Positions 1 to 9,999 of a stretch of DNA of 64,000 nucleotides are shown here, piece by piece. Numbering within the stretch: position 1 is the stretch's first letter; each line of letters starts with the position of its first letter. This DNA is from JACKNG01 sp040220855. Its GTDB lineage: Bacteria; Pseudomonadota; Gammaproteobacteria; Ga0077536. The position numbers were made by a program, and so were the translations under genes. The DNA lies in the NCBI GenBank assembly GCA_040220855.1, contig JAVJVZ010000041.1:1-64000 (forward strand), given 5' to 3'. Under the pieces are notes generated by a model. It made no database searches. It saw nothing but the letters and a program-made list of their open reading frames with translations, and was not told where the DNA came from.

Positions 1-630
1 GCCGATACCGTCGGGGTACGTCGTGTCGGTTGGCGATGGTCGGTCGCCTGACCCCGCCATGCTCGCCAAGGGTGGCCAGCGTTTCCAGCGACATGTAGCG
101 CCGCTGAATCGCCCACTCGTCGTTCTGCTCGAGCAGCAACGACCCAACCAGGCGGATGATGGCCGCCTCGTTGGTAAAGATGCCGATGACGTCCGAGCGG
201 CGTTTGACCTCACCGTTCAGCCGCTCGAGCGTGTTCGTGCTGTGCAGCTTCGTGCGATGTTCGCGCGGGAAGTCGAAGTAGGCGAGCACGTCATGCTCGG
301 CCTCGTCCATTAGTCCGCGCAGCTTCGGGAAGCGTGCCGCGAGCTGCTCGGTCACGAGCTGCCACTGCGCATGAGCCGCGCCAAGCCGAGTCCTGCGCAA
401 AGACGGTGCCGATGAGCGCCGAGACCATCTGCCGCTGACCTTTCGTGGCATGCGCAAGCACGTTGCGCGTGAAGTGCACCCGGCATCGTTGCGAGGTTGG
501 CTTCAGCACCTTCGCTATGGCTGCCTTCAGGCCAAGATGCGCATCCGAGATGACGAGCTTCACCCCACGCAGCCCACGCCGCGTCAGCTCGCGCAGGAAG
601 CCCGTCCAGAACGTCTCCGCCTCCGACGGA
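1..630 (-). pseudogene. IS256-family transposase, C-terminal fragment, frameshifted
   Basis: This is the C-terminal half of an IS256-type DDE transposase. The frame from about 630 to 380 reads the typical FWTGFLRELTRRGL and VISDAHLGLKAAIAK blocks, the latter holding the second catalytic Asp. Near 367-385 the frame shifts relative to the better copy at 6415-7135, where FAQDSAEAAHNQW is continuous. The rest of the protein (LERLNGEVKRR with the catalytic Glu, then the C-terminus) continues in another frame to base 1. The N-terminal half is absent because the fragment fuses to an IS5 remnant near 631. The first 30 bases closely match 6390-6420, so the element's 3' end lies at or just outside the window edge. 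It is not functional. Confidence 0.85.
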
Positions 631-1062
631 CGCATCGACGATAGTGCCTTTACCCACCTTGATGCCGTTGGTCTCGAGGTACTCGAGCACGTATTGAATC
701 AGAGCTTCACCGAGTTGGTTCTTCTCGAGCAGATGACGGAACCGAAAAATAGTCGTCTCGTCAGGGGCGGCTTGCTGACCCAGGTCGAGACCAATGAAGC
801 GGCGCATGGAGACCGAATCATAGAGCGCATCCTCGGCGGCCGGATCGGACATGTTGAACCATTGCTACACGAAATAGATGCGCAGCATCATCTCCAGTTC
901 GCGCGGCGGGCGACCATTGCCAGCGACCGGGTAGACCGGCGCAATCAGCTCGCAGAGATCAGCCCAGGGGACGATGCGATCCATGTCGCTCAAGAATCGG
1001 GCGCGTTTGGTCGTCTTCCCGTACTTCTCGAAGCCTTCGCCCAGAGTCCGTTGCTTGCTCAT
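631..1062 (-). pseudogene. IS5-family transposase, N-terminal fragment with in-frame amber stop
   Basis: This is the N-terminal part of an IS5-group transposase. It starts MSKQRTLGEGFEKYGK and carries the family's RPPRELEMMLRIYFV and SMRRFIGLDLG blocks, followed by APDETTIFRFRHLLE. After RIYFV the frame meets TAG at 865-867 and then continues in the same frame with QWFNMSDPAAEDALYDS. IS5 relatives read straight through here with Gln, so a CAG to TAG change explains the break. After GKGTIVDAS the sequence passes into the IS256 fragment and the catalytic core is missing. It is doubly inactivated. Confidence 0.85.
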
Positions 1063-1191
1063 CGTGCGGTCTCACGCCATGTCATTGGATACGCGATCTG
1101 ATCGATGACTTATGCAGAAGTTCCGTAAGAACATACCGGGATGGATTGAGCTTCTTGTTATCTCGGCACGCTAGTGCTAACACATGCTCAA

Positions 1192-4074
1192 TCAGCCCCC
1201 AACCGAAAACACCTTATCGCCATCTAATGAAATCGCGATCTTCACTGCTGATGCGTGATCTCTTCCGCTAGTAGATGCCAAGCGACGCAGGGTATCGACG
1301 TACGCTAGTGTGTATGGGCGGATTTCGTCTGATAAGAAAAAGACGAACGCCTTCTGTATCCCTAGCCATCCACCAAGATGGCGGCCTAACTCAATCTGCT
1401 TGCTTTGATACTTCTTCTTATCCCAGCCACTAGAAAAAAACACTGACCGCATAGCCTGCACGCTGTCCACCAGCTCGAACACTCTATTCCTCCACGGAAG
1501 AAGCATCTCCAGGTACGCGAATATCAGCGTTTGTTGATAACCATACTTCTTTCGAATCTTTTCTCTTAGACGTGTTTGATTATTAGACGCTGGAATATTC
1601 AATACTTGGTCTTCGAAAGTTTCGCCGAGCCCAAGCCCCGTAAATACCCCTTCCACCTCCGCTCTTATTACATCTACGCTCGGCTGCCCCAGTAAACTCG
1701 CTCGAAAAGTGTTTTGCGCTTCGATTATTTCCTCTATCGCCACCCTCTTAATTTCTTCGCGGCGCGCTTCCGATAAAGGATTGGCTGCGATTCCTCCGTC
1801 CGGATCTTCAATGCTTAGTAATTGGAGGAGCTCGGCGAAACTTAGCGAGATCCCTAAATTAACCTCCGCCTTAAGGCTGGTTGCAGAAGTCGAGTTTCGG
1901 TAGGCCCGCAACTGCTCCAAGGCATAATCCGTTGAACCGTTGGGTATAAGCCCACCCGCCTCGACGGCACCCATAAACGTACGCAATTCACTTTGAGTCA
2001 GATCGTCGTCTTTCCTTGATAAGGATAGCGACAGGGCTAGCGATTTGGTTTGATTTGCAGCTGCAAGCCGATACACATTAACGAAGTGCAGTTCCTTCGA
2101 TTCTCCCAGAGTCCTCCAGGCCCGAGCAACCTCCAGCTTCGACATGACGCTAACGTTCCCCGCCACATCCGAAGTGAACTCCGTGTGAGCCTCAATTATC
2201 GATTCACCACCCAGTTTGACATCGAGCAGCACAACTGAAAATCCAGTACCCCGCGTAGTTTTCTCGTACTCTTTGAACGCGCCCTCAAGCAACACTACTG
2301 AGGAGCCCTTCACGTCCGATACTCGGCGTGCGAGCTTTAGAACATCGTCTAAAGAACCGGTTACAAGCTTCTTGAATGCGGCTTCGGTTTCCGCATTTAT
2401 CTCCAGAAAATCTACGGTTGCGAAAATTTCTTCGCCTGTTTCTGTGTAAACACTTGCAGAGGCGCCAACTTCCAATTTCGCTTTAGAGGCTTGCTCTACA
2501 ACCTTTGAGAAACTACTTGCCGCCTTTTGGTATGACATCAGGATCCTTTCGATGGGCTTTGTAGCCGCTTCGACTTTCTCATCGAAGGAATTCAACGGGC
2601 CTCGTAGATGCTCTCCAGCGCTCTTGAGCTCTGCCCCGAGAGCAGTCCAGTGCTTATCAACCTCGTCTTTGATTTTTTTTGCCAGCTTGTCACTAAGTTT
2701 CTTCAGAGGTTTTCCCAACGCCTCTGCCAGCTCGTCAACCAATGATGCATCCGAGCGAAGTTGGATCGGTAGTTCTTTGAATATCGATGCTGCTATCGAT
2801 AAGGTCTTCTTGTCGACTGACGAAGACCATAGATTCTCGGCCGAATCCACCTTACCTAACACAAGTTTTTTTAGCTCGTTCGATGTGTGTTTGTTGAGCT
2901 CAAGCCCTAACTTCTCCTCAAGCAGAGCTGCGAATTTGCTATCAGCAAGAAATTTATCAATAGCTTTATCTAATTCGTTCTCTATCAGCTTCCCAGGGGC
3001 ACGATAGTCCTGGAATCTCTTGAGCACCTTTTCATATTCTTCTAGATGCTTGTCTATCTCTTCTTTCACCGTACTCGCAACCGCAGTGGCGTCGATCACT
3101 AAATTCGCCGCGACAGTCGCCCCAAGACCCGACTGCCTTCCGCGTACTATTCGGACCCGAACGACACCTGGATCATTGATTGGCCGATAGATGTGGTAGT
3201 CAAAGTCTCCCTCCCACTTTGCTACAGCTGTTATCCCAGCACCTACAGTTGCTGCTATTCCTTCGGCGATGTCGAATCCATGCGCTACCTCGATCTTTGC
3301 CGTGCCCGTCAGCGAACCACCTGCTTTCAAATGGATGAGCTTAATGCGGTCGTTGGTCCCGACGCTTCGGATCGAAAATGGGTTTTCAAGCGACAACAAA
3401 TCTCTTGCTATCGCGCCCGCCCAAATGGCTGACTTGTCAGCTTTGAAGTAATAATCCAGCGACGACGACGCCTTCCCGGACGCAGCTACTCCGACCCGTC
3501 CGACGCTTATCGGTAGGTCCGCCCCGAAATCTCCCTTTAGTGTCCCGCCGACGCCGAGCCTCGTCGCGAGCCCTGTACCCTTAAGTTCGTACGGGAAATC
3601 TTCCTCGTCCTCGACGACCTCGAAAACAGCGTTAGCCGTAACACCACCGGACATTTTCATCAGTACTTCGCCGGCGGTCACACTGTGCGGGGCACCGTTG
3701 GGCGTCGAGATCTCCCATTCAACAATACGATCGCCTGCTGGAGTCGCTTCATTGCTCAAATGCTCCAACGAATACAGGAGAGGCGTGTATTTTTTGTAGT
3801 TGCCGCCGTCCCACCTCTTAATGATCTCGTCCCACGCTTTGGTCAAATCAGCGCTAGTTATTCCCGAAGCGGACAATAGATTCGCGACAATATTGGACTG
3901 TTGGCTCGCAACGGTACCTTTGGAAAGCGACTCGACAACTTCAAATGCGTTGCTTGCGGTCAGCGTCCCATCGTTGTCGATCGCTCTCTGCAGTATTGCA
4001 AGAGCGTTGAAAAGCAACCGATCGTCATCCCAGGTAATCAGTCCGTCGTTTTTACCTACTATCCAGCTCATCAT
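1192..4074 (-). CDS. Large protein of unknown function (960 aa)
   Basis: I do not recognise this protein. The frame is open from 4155, but the first ATGs with an upstream AGGTGGA are the tandem ones at 4074 and 4071 (MMSWIVGK), so I start there. The protein has no signal peptide and no clear membrane segment. Residues about 130-300 are rich in Gly and beta-strand-like stretches. Residues about 330-560 are Lys/Glu-rich and probably helical or coiled coil (KLSDKLAKKIKDEVDKHW). A second beta-like part follows (LEVGASASVYTETGEEIF), then a helical C-terminus with one Trp-rich patch. Glycine-rich strands followed by a long helical rod could suit a structural, pore-forming or scaffold protein, but that is inference. 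It is the last gene of a three-gene minus-strand cluster with a nuclease and a small membrane protein, in AT-richer DNA between IS256 relics. Confidence 0.75.
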   Translation of the reverse strand: MMSWIVGKNDGLITWDDDRLLFNALAILQRAIDNDGTLTASNAFEVVESLSKGTVASQQSNIVANLLSASGITSADLTKAWDEIIKRWDGGNYKKYTPLLYSLEHLSNEATPAGDRIVEWEISTPNGAPHSVTAGEVLMKMSGGVTANAVFEVVEDEEDFPYELKGTGLATRLGVGGTLKGDFGADLPISVGRVGVAASGKASSSLDYYFKADKSAIWAGAIARDLLSLENPFSIRSVGTNDRIKLIHLKAGGSLTGTAKIEVAHGFDIAEGIAATVGAGITAVAKWEGDFDYHIYRPINDPGVVRVRIVRGRQSGLGATVAANLVIDATAVASTVKEEIDKHLEEYEKVLKRFQDYRAPGKLIENELDKAIDKFLADSKFAALLEEKLGLELNKHTSNELKKLVLGKVDSAENLWSSSVDKKTLSIAASIFKELPIQLRSDASLVDELAEALGKPLKKLSDKLAKKIKDEVDKHWTALGAELKSAGEHLRGPLNSFDEKVEAATKPIERILMSYQKAASSFSKVVEQASKAKLEVGASASVYTETGEEIFATVDFLEINAETEAAFKKLVTGSLDDVLKLARRVSDVKGSSVVLLEGAFKEYEKTTRGTGFSVVLLDVKLGGESIIEAHTEFTSDVAGNVSVMSKLEVARAWRTLGESKELHFVNVYRLAAANQTKSLALSLSLSRKDDDLTQSELRTFMGAVEAGGLIPNGSTDYALEQLRAYRNSTSATSLKAEVNLGISLSFAELLQLLSIEDPDGGIAANPLSEARREEIKRVAIEEIIEAQNTFRASLLGQPSVDVIRAEVEGVFTGLGLGETFEDQVLNIPASNNQTRLREKIRKKYGYQQTLIFAYLEMLLPWRNRVFELVDSVQAMRSVFFSSGWDKKKYQSKQIELGRHLGGWLGIQKAFVFFLSDEIRPYTLAYVDTLRRLASTSGRDHASAVKIAISLDGDKVFSVGG

Positions 4075-4398
4075 TCCACCTGTCCCTTTGTTCCTTGTGG
4101 TAATCGCTATCGTTTGCTTCCGTTGACGTTCGCCTGGCCCCAGTTCTACCGGCAAGCGCGCCTACTTATTCACGGCTGTAGAGCTGGATCGCTCTCGCTT
4201 GGGCCTTCTATAGTTCGGCGTAGGAATCGCGATTTTCGCTATGCTCGTGACATAACCGGTTCCTGGGCTTGTGACAGCCCCCTTTTGTCTCGCCGGCCAA
4301 TGTAGCCATCATTTCGTTGCGCAAGTTTCGCATGAACTATCGAATCTAAAGCTCGGCCAAGTACACCTACCAGACGATTTCAGCGGAATCACTTGACA

Positions 4399-5466
4399 CT
4401 ACTCGGAGGAAAACTGCGTCATCTCTGTTCGTACACTTTCTATGATCGGCTGGATATCCATCCGAACTTTTGAAAGAAGCTCAAGGCCTGTCGCCGCTTC
4501 GACCTCGTCGATTGACCGCACGAATTCTTCCATCTTGGACGCTGTATTGTCTTCGTGCGGGAGTATGAAGGCGATTGTGTCGAGCCGGGCGGGGTCAACA
4601 ATGACTTTAAAGAAGGCAGGAGCCACGGCAACCCCATCACCAATACTAGTGGGTGTGCCCCCCATAATTGGCCCCGCGATCACATATAGCGCCCCTCGAT
4701 CTCTCACCCAATCTCGCACCCTGTCTTCTAATGCTCCCCAAGCTCCGGTGTAGCCAAAAACGTTTCGATTGAAGCCGGGTCGTTGTGGGGTCATGTTTGA
4801 GTATAAGAACGTCTGGTCGTTTGCGGTTCGCGAGAAGTCGATCGCCGCAGATGGGGCCATGTGTCCTCTATCGTACCCCGATTCAGAGTAATCGATTTCC
4901 CTAGAACGTGCGGTTGCCGGAATCGAAATATCTTCGGTAAAGTTGTCTAGACGTGGTACATTCGCGCCGTGTACTGAATCTTTAGTTATGTAATAGGCCA
5001 CCCATTCAGGGATTTTGGACCCATAACTATAACCAAGCGCGTACCCTAGACGGCAGAGCACTTGATCGGAGCGCCTTGGCACACCAAACAGTAGGTGCTC
5101 CGCGCACCTATGCCCATCGAATCCGCTTTCACCAGCGCGTGTAACAACATCTGGAGCGACTGCGAATTCATTGCGAAGCGTTCCTGATTCCCTATATCGG
5201 CGAACCAAACTACGGTATATCCAGCCCTGTCTACCGTCGGTAAGGTGCGCTTGGTAGTAGCCGTTTTTCTGCTTGCCTGCGCCTAGCAGTTGAAGCAACG
5301 TGCCCGGCTCCAAACGATCAATCCCGGTTGCTTGTACATTTGGCGTTGCTTTAAGCCACGCTGTCCGATGCACTCGCAGATAGTCGGCAGATACGATGGG
5401 CGAAGCCAACGCGCAGACCACTGCTATGGCAGCAAAAACGCAGCTCCATGCAAGTTTGCGAAACAT
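4399..5466 (-). CDS. Secreted SH3-domain DNA/RNA non-specific endonuclease (DRGH type)
   Basis: The protein is 355 aa. Residues 1-27 form a Sec signal peptide (MFRKLAWSCVFAAIAVVCAL, then SPIVSA). Residues about 30-92 resemble a bacterial SH3 domain, with LRVHRTAWLKATPN at the start and GWIYRSLVRR at the end; such domains often bind peptidoglycan. Residues about 110-340 are a beta-beta-alpha-metal nuclease of the NUC1/EndoG family. The DRGH motif is at 199-202 with His202 as general base, followed by SNMTPQRPGFNRN, which supplies the metal-binding Asn. Such enzymes cut DNA and RNA without sequence specificity. The export signal places it in the periplasm or outside. It lies 40 bp after the small membrane protein gene and 324 bp before the 960-aa gene. 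A GGAG sits just before the ATG. Confidence 0.9.
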   Translation of the reverse strand: MFRKLAWSCVFAAIAVVCALASPIVSADYLRVHRTAWLKATPNVQATGIDRLEPGTLLQLLGAGKQKNGYYQAHLTDGRQGWIYRSLVRRYRESGTLRNEFAVAPDVVTRAGESGFDGHRCAEHLLFGVPRRSDQVLCRLGYALGYSYGSKIPEWVAYYITKDSVHGANVPRLDNFTEDISIPATARSREIDYSESGYDRGHMAPSAAIDFSRTANDQTFLYSNMTPQRPGFNRNVFGYTGAWGALEDRVRDWVRDRGALYVIAGPIMGGTPTSIGDGVAVAPAFFKVIVDPARLDTIAFILPHEDNTASKMEEFVRSIDEVEAATGLELLSKVRMDIQPIIESVRTEMTQFSSE

Positions 5467-5505
5467 ATCTCCGCCGATCTCCGATTCAGCGTATTTCCTT
5501 GTTTT

Positions 5506-5979
5506 CTAGGAACCTTGGGGCGGTAAACCGTCGCCGTTCGTACGCTCTTCTGCTTCGTATCGTATTCGCGCCGAACTTTTGATATTCATAACGTCACGAA
5601 ACAGCTTCAGCGATCCCTTTGCACCGCCAGCTACCACACCTGCCGTGACTATAGCGCCGAGGAAGGACGTGCGTTCATGACTCAGTAGCACTGCCATGAT
5701 GTCCAGCTGATAAAGCCAGGCGATGAGTAGCGACGCGATGAAGGCGATGACTGTTTTTATTCCCCCCGTTCCTTTTCCGTCGTGGTTACGAGCGGTTTGA
5801 TACTTTAGGAACCACTCTGTTTCGAAAAACGTGGATAGCGCTCTTTCGACTATCGCCGCGGTAACTACGATCAGCACTAGCTGCTCGCCCAAGACATCCC
5901 AATTTAGCGCAGCCAGATTGGGGTCCACGACGGTCGGATCTGGCCAAAAGTTGTTTAGCGGACTTCCATGCTCGTTCAT
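5506..5979 (-). CDS. Small membrane protein of unknown function, first gene of nuclease cluster
   Basis: The protein is about 157 aa. I start at the second ATG (MNEHGSPLNNFWPD) because CAGG lies at a good distance before it; the ATG three codons upstream overlaps that site. Three hydrophobic segments are visible: LGEQLVLIVVTAAIVERAL, then VIAFIASLLIAWLYQLDIM, then FLGAIVTAGVVAGGAKGSLK. The N-terminus and the charged C-terminal tail (RIRYEAEERTNGDG) are polar. I know no family name for it. The last gly-rich segment resembles small membrane proteins found near secreted enzymes, so a holin-like or immunity-like role toward the nuclease 40 bp downstream is possible, but this is inference. Confidence 0.65.
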   Translation of the reverse strand: MNEHGSPLNNFWPDPTVVDPNLAALNWDVLGEQLVLIVVTAAIVERALSTFFETEWFLKYQTARNHDGKGTGGIKTVIAFIASLLIAWLYQLDIMAVLLSHERTSFLGAIVTAGVVAGGAKGSLKLFRDVMNIKSSARIRYEAEERTNGDGLPPQGS

Positions 5980-6400
5980 CAGTCGCATCCTGCCGTAATA
6001 GTTAGAGCCGTGAACCGTAGCCGCTTCGCACCAATCGCGCGAAGTCAGAGCTTGGACCGCTTTCGATTCGATCGCGGATTACAAGAGCCTACTAGCGGGC
6101 CACCAGGAATGTCATCTGCATTCAACGTTTCACGTACCACATATGAGTTACATTTGAACTCGGTAGTAGGCCCAAGCTTCATTCGCGTGCCTTTGCATGG
6201 TTCGGGATTCTTGCTTTCTCGTCTGCAGTCCTTGTAGTCCTCGCGCTTTCCTGGTTGCCTTCCCGCTCTCCTGATCTTCCCAAACGTTCCTTATGCTTAG
6301 TTCTACCAATAACCACGCCAACAGATACCGACTTCGGCATTTGTGGTCGTGCCCCGAGACGTGGTGTAGAAACGGCGTCTATCCGTGATGCCGATACCGT
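5980..6400. other. Intergenic gap between small membrane gene and IS256 remnant
   Basis: No coding sequence is supported here. The open frames are short and have neither ribosome binding sites nor recognisable motifs. The stretch presumably holds the promoter of the 5979-1192 cluster. Its distal part, from about 6390, begins the IS256 end, which repeats the sequence at bases 1-30. Confidence 0.4.
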
Positions 6401-7135
6401 CGGGATACGTCGTGTCAGTTGGCGATAGCCGGTAGCCTGACCTCGGCATTCTCGCCAAGGGTGGCGAGTGTTTCCAGCGACATGTAACGGCGCTGAATCG
6501 CCCACTCGTCGTTCTGCTCGAGCAGCAGTGCGCCCACCAGGCGGATGATGGCCGCCTCGTTAGGGAAAATGCCGATGACGTCCGAGCGGCGTTTGACTTC
6601 ACCGTTCAGGCGTTCGAGCGTGTCGGTGCTGTGCAGCTTCGTGCGGTGCTCGCGTGGAAAGTCGAAGTAGGCGAGCACGTCGTGCTCAGCCTCATCCATC
6701 AAGCCGCGGAGCTTCGGGAAGCGTGCCGCGAGCTGCTCGGTCACGAGCTGCCACTGGTTGTGTGCGGCTTCAGCGGAATCCTGCGCAAAGACCGTACCGA
6801 TGAGCGCCGAGACCATCTGCCGCTGACCTTTCGTCGCATGCGCCAGCACGTTGCGCGTGAAGTGCACCCGGCAACGCTGCCAGGTCGCCTTTAGGACCTT
6901 TGCGATGGCTGCCTTGAGCCCCAGATGCGCGTCCGAGATGACGAGCTTCACCCCGCGCAGCCCGCGCCGTGTCAGCTCGCGCAGGAAGCCGGTCCAGAAC
7001 GTCTTCGCCTCCGACGGACCTACCGGCAGGCCCAGAATCTCCCGGCGGCCATCGCCGTTCATACCGACCGCGATTATGGCGGCGACCGACACGATGCGGC
7101 CGGCCTCGCGTACCTTCGCGTAGGTCGGGTTAACT
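6401..7135 (-). pseudogene. IS256-family transposase, truncated copy (C-terminal part)
   Basis: This second IS256 copy has the same orientation as the one at 1-630. Its frame is intact from VREAGRIVSVAAIIAVG through VISDAHLGLKAAIAK (catalytic Asp), HSTDTLERLNGEVKRR (catalytic Glu) and the usual C-terminus. IS256 transposases are about 400 aa and this keeps about 240. The N-terminal DNA-binding half is lost. The break lies at about 7135, at a short tandem repeat (GGTTAACTGGCC twice). It cannot encode a working transposase. Confidence 0.88.
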
Positions 7136-7302
7136 GGCCAGGTTAACTGGCCGCACGGACGCGGCCAGCCCTTCCGTGGCTAACGTTAATATGGATTGCC
7201 AAAAGCGTTGGTACTACCTGGCTTAGGTTACTCAGCTTTCTAGAGCACCGCGTTTCCAAGTATGCGCGCGTTCCATTACATTCGTTTAGCAGGTGCATAC
7301 CG

Positions 7303-8442
7303 CTACCGGCTTTCACCTATTCGCCAGAGGCCTAGGTCCTCTCGGCATCCACCGCGGGATGATTCAGGCCTGACGGAAACTACTGACATCGGTGCCGGCA
7401 AAGTTGCTGTACCTCCGCCCGCAATTGTAAAAGCTGCCTCAAGTCGTTCGATAAACTCGTCTATATCCGTCAGAGGCGCTGGGGTCGGGCGACTCCGCTC
7501 CGCTTCGTAACCTCTTAAAGCATTATTCCAATGCCCAAGAACGACATGATGCGGTTTAGTATGCGCAACCAACGCATCCGGATGCCCCTTAACATTATTG
7601 TATAGGGGTACAGCAGGAATCAGGACATCTATTGGAGTAAGTTCCAAAGGGGGGTATCCATGTGGCGTCGATGCGCTTGGGTCGAGATATAGGATTCGGT
7701 ATTCAGTCTCGCCGTCAGAATTGTAAAGCTCGATTAAAAAGCCAAGGTTCACCCCGTTTCGCCATGCACCCCTATGTTTCGGCAGCAAAGACAGGTCATT
7801 ATTATAAGTGCCCCCGTCGAGCACACAGGACCCTAGGTGGGGCGCATGCATCGATTGGATTGCCATAAAGCGCCCCCTCTGCTCCGGGAGATCTATCCAG
7901 GTTATTCTCGCCCCAGGACGCCAGGCGCCTTCCGTGAGAGCTTTTATTCGATCATGAGTGTCCACGCCGTCGGAACCGCGGAGGATATGGGCAGAAGTGT
8001 CATTAACGTAGATGTTTGCCGCTGGTCACAGCTCGGCAAACTTTGGTACGTCTAGAAGGTGGTCATAGTGCCCGTGCCCAACAAGTATCGCTTGTACATC
8101 AGCTAACCTGTTACGAAGGGCGTATCGATCGACCCATTGCTCAATAAACTCATGATCTGTCTCAACGCCTAGGAACAAAACGTCCAGCACTCCGGGATTC
8201 GAAACGAACGGGGAAAAAAGCAATCTGGTCGTCCCATGCTCGAGCAATATGCCAGCCGAGCCCAAGTACTGAACGAGAAGCTTTTTCCCGCACGCGTTAT
8301 CACGACATGATACACACCCGGCTAAAGGTCGACCTCCCTCGTCGTACCTCGCTTCGAATTCGCGCTTTCGATCCACCGACCCACACGCTACGAGCACGGC
8401 GCCGACTTGAATGGCGAGCAAAAAACGGCCGAGAGTTAACAT
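7303..8442 (-). pseudogene. Metallo-beta-lactamase-fold lipoprotein, interrupted by in-frame UGA
   Basis: The gene reads as a lipoprotein. It starts MLTLGRFLLAIQVGAVLVAC with a lipobox ending LVAC, then continues into a metallo-beta-lactamase (UlaG/RomA-like) domain: LVQYLGSAGILLEHG, then the zinc motif GHGHYDHLLDVP. Directly after KFAEL the frame meets TGA at 8026-8028. The same frame then continues for more than 230 codons (PAANIYVNDTSAHIL, later HHVVLGHWNN). The two halves are therefore one gene broken by a single nonsense codon, most simply CGA to TGA. The intact relative would be a membrane-anchored periplasmic hydrolase of a phosphodiester, thioester or lipid-like substrate. The SGNH hydrolase gene lies immediately upstream on the same strand. 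Confidence 0.75.
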
Positions 8443-8518
8443 GATTCCACGTTGAGCTCGGAAGACCAATAAACGCACGGGACCGCCTCATTCCTAGCGG
8501 ATCGTCGGCGCGCGGCGT

Positions 8519-9889
8519 TTACCTGCGAGAATACGTTCGGCTGCAGAGCTCGACGAGTTCGCCCGCGCGTACATCTCCCTCTCTTAGTTGCACATCATCC
8601 AGTACATCGTCCGCTAGCTTTAGAAGCTGTCTAAACGAATGCATCTGTCGATTGTAATTACTTACGAGGCGCTCATTCGTATAAGCCTCGGCCATAATTG
8701 CCTCGCGATCGTGTGACAAGCCAAGGTCTGTCATTAGCTCCGAGGCTAGAAGAGCATAACCAATTGCCGACGGGTGCATTCCATCTAGGCCTTGGAATCC
8801 TCCTTGTCTGAATACGTACTTTCGCTTCCCAATATTTCGTGGCCCCGGAATACGGTTGGCGTTGCCGTCTATGTATCGATTATCGAATTCGCGTGTCTTT
8901 ATCTTGATACGACGGGATTCATCATTAGTATTCTTGTAATCGTACTTCTCCAGCGCGTTAAACGTGTTGAACACGCGGAATCGTGATCGCGAATCAAAGC
9001 CCTCTATTGCGTCCACGGTCCTTTCCCAGAACCAACGAATATCCGCATCGGCTTTCTTGAGGTCCGCACCTTTGATCAGGCGCCCCGGATATGGAAACAC
9101 CGTTCTATAACGCTTATGGTATTGCCCGGACTGTGCCCAATCGTCCACTTCGAGATTCGCTACAGCGCTTACTTTCGGGAACGTTAGCACGACAATCTGC
9201 TCGACATCACTTGGTAGCTTGTCGAGAGTTTTGAGAATCGATTCATACGATCCCCACGCGGTCTTCAAGTCTTTAACTCTTGCTTCGCTACCGACCTCAT
9301 ACAAACCGTCGTTATGCCCAAAATGGGCGATCAAGCGCCGCGGTTTGCGCTTCTCTACCCAATTCAATTGGGTCATGCTGTTCCATGCAGCCTTCGCAGA
9401 TGGGTTATAGGTAAACGCCGTGTTGATCGCGAGATGGAGTGCAGACAGTAACTTCCCGAATTCAGAGATTCCGGCATCTCGGACGAGTGGTGCCAGATTT
9501 TTGATGACGTCAATCTGGTTAGCCGCGGAGTAGTGCTCGAATTCACTATTAGTGAGTCCACCAATCGCAATACTATCGAACACCTCGTGGTCGGACCTTG
9601 CGGTCCCATCCGTCAGCTCTCGAAACCATTCGTTGACGTTCTTTCGCAATCGCGGTATCGCACCCACCATGACGAATCCGGAGCCTAACCTCTGCAGCTC
9701 TTGCTCCAAATCAAAAATGACCGGCCGCTCAAAATCGGGAGTAATGAACTCCCATCCCTGTGAACGAGCGATGATCGATGCATAAGACTGGCTCGCATTC
9801 TTTGCCGTCATGGACAATGAACGAACTCCTTGCGCCAACGAATCGCCAATAACCATCAACTCTGGATACATTCTGGGTATTGGTGCCAT
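8519..9889 (-). CDS. SGNH/GDSL-like hydrolase
   Basis: The protein is 456 aa. It shows the spaced blocks of the SGNH superfamily: block I near residue 13 (MVIGDSLAQGV, nucleophile Ser in GDSL), block III (LIAHFGHNDGLYE, with the oxyanion Asn in GxND) and block V (GLDGMHPSAIGYALLA, the DxxH catalytic pair). It is longer than minimal GDSL esterases because of inserts between the blocks. No signal peptide is visible. The start ATG follows GGGGATAGAT. The substrate cannot be told; relatives hydrolyse lipid, acetyl or carbohydrate esters. It sits 77 bp upstream of the broken metallo-hydrolase lipoprotein on the same strand, so the two were probably one transcription unit. Confidence 0.82.
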   Translation of the reverse strand: MAPIPRMYPELMVIGDSLAQGVRSLSMTAKNASQSYASIIARSQGWEFITPDFERPVIFDLEQELQRLGSGFVMVGAIPRLRKNVNEWFRELTDGTARSDHEVFDSIAIGGLTNSEFEHYSAANQIDVIKNLAPLVRDAGISEFGKLLSALHLAINTAFTYNPSAKAAWNSMTQLNWVEKRKPRRLIAHFGHNDGLYEVGSEARVKDLKTAWGSYESILKTLDKLPSDVEQIVVLTFPKVSAVANLEVDDWAQSGQYHKRYRTVFPYPGRLIKGADLKKADADIRWFWERTVDAIEGFDSRSRFRVFNTFNALEKYDYKNTNDESRRIKIKTREFDNRYIDGNANRIPGPRNIGKRKYVFRQGGFQGLDGMHPSAIGYALLASELMTDLGLSHDREAIMAEAYTNERLVSNYNRQMHSFRQLLKLADDVLDDVQLREGDVRAGELVELCSRTYSRR

Positions 9890-9999
9890 ATCTATCCCCT
9901 ACTCCACCATTTGCGATACTTCATGAATCTCGTTGAGCATGGAGCCGAGTTGGCGCATCCATTACCACTTGCATCGGTAACACTTAATGCGGTTCTGTC

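Noticed and set aside
445..1101. 218-codon plus-strand frame across the IS256/IS5 junction
   Set aside because: It is the complement of two transposase fragments.
1..7135. Functional IS256 composite transposon
   Set aside because: Both copies lack the N-terminal half of the transposase and the left copy is frameshifted.
8026..8028. UGA as a selenocysteine codon
   Set aside because: The family has no selenoprotein members that I know of at this position, and a single CGA to TGA change is simpler.
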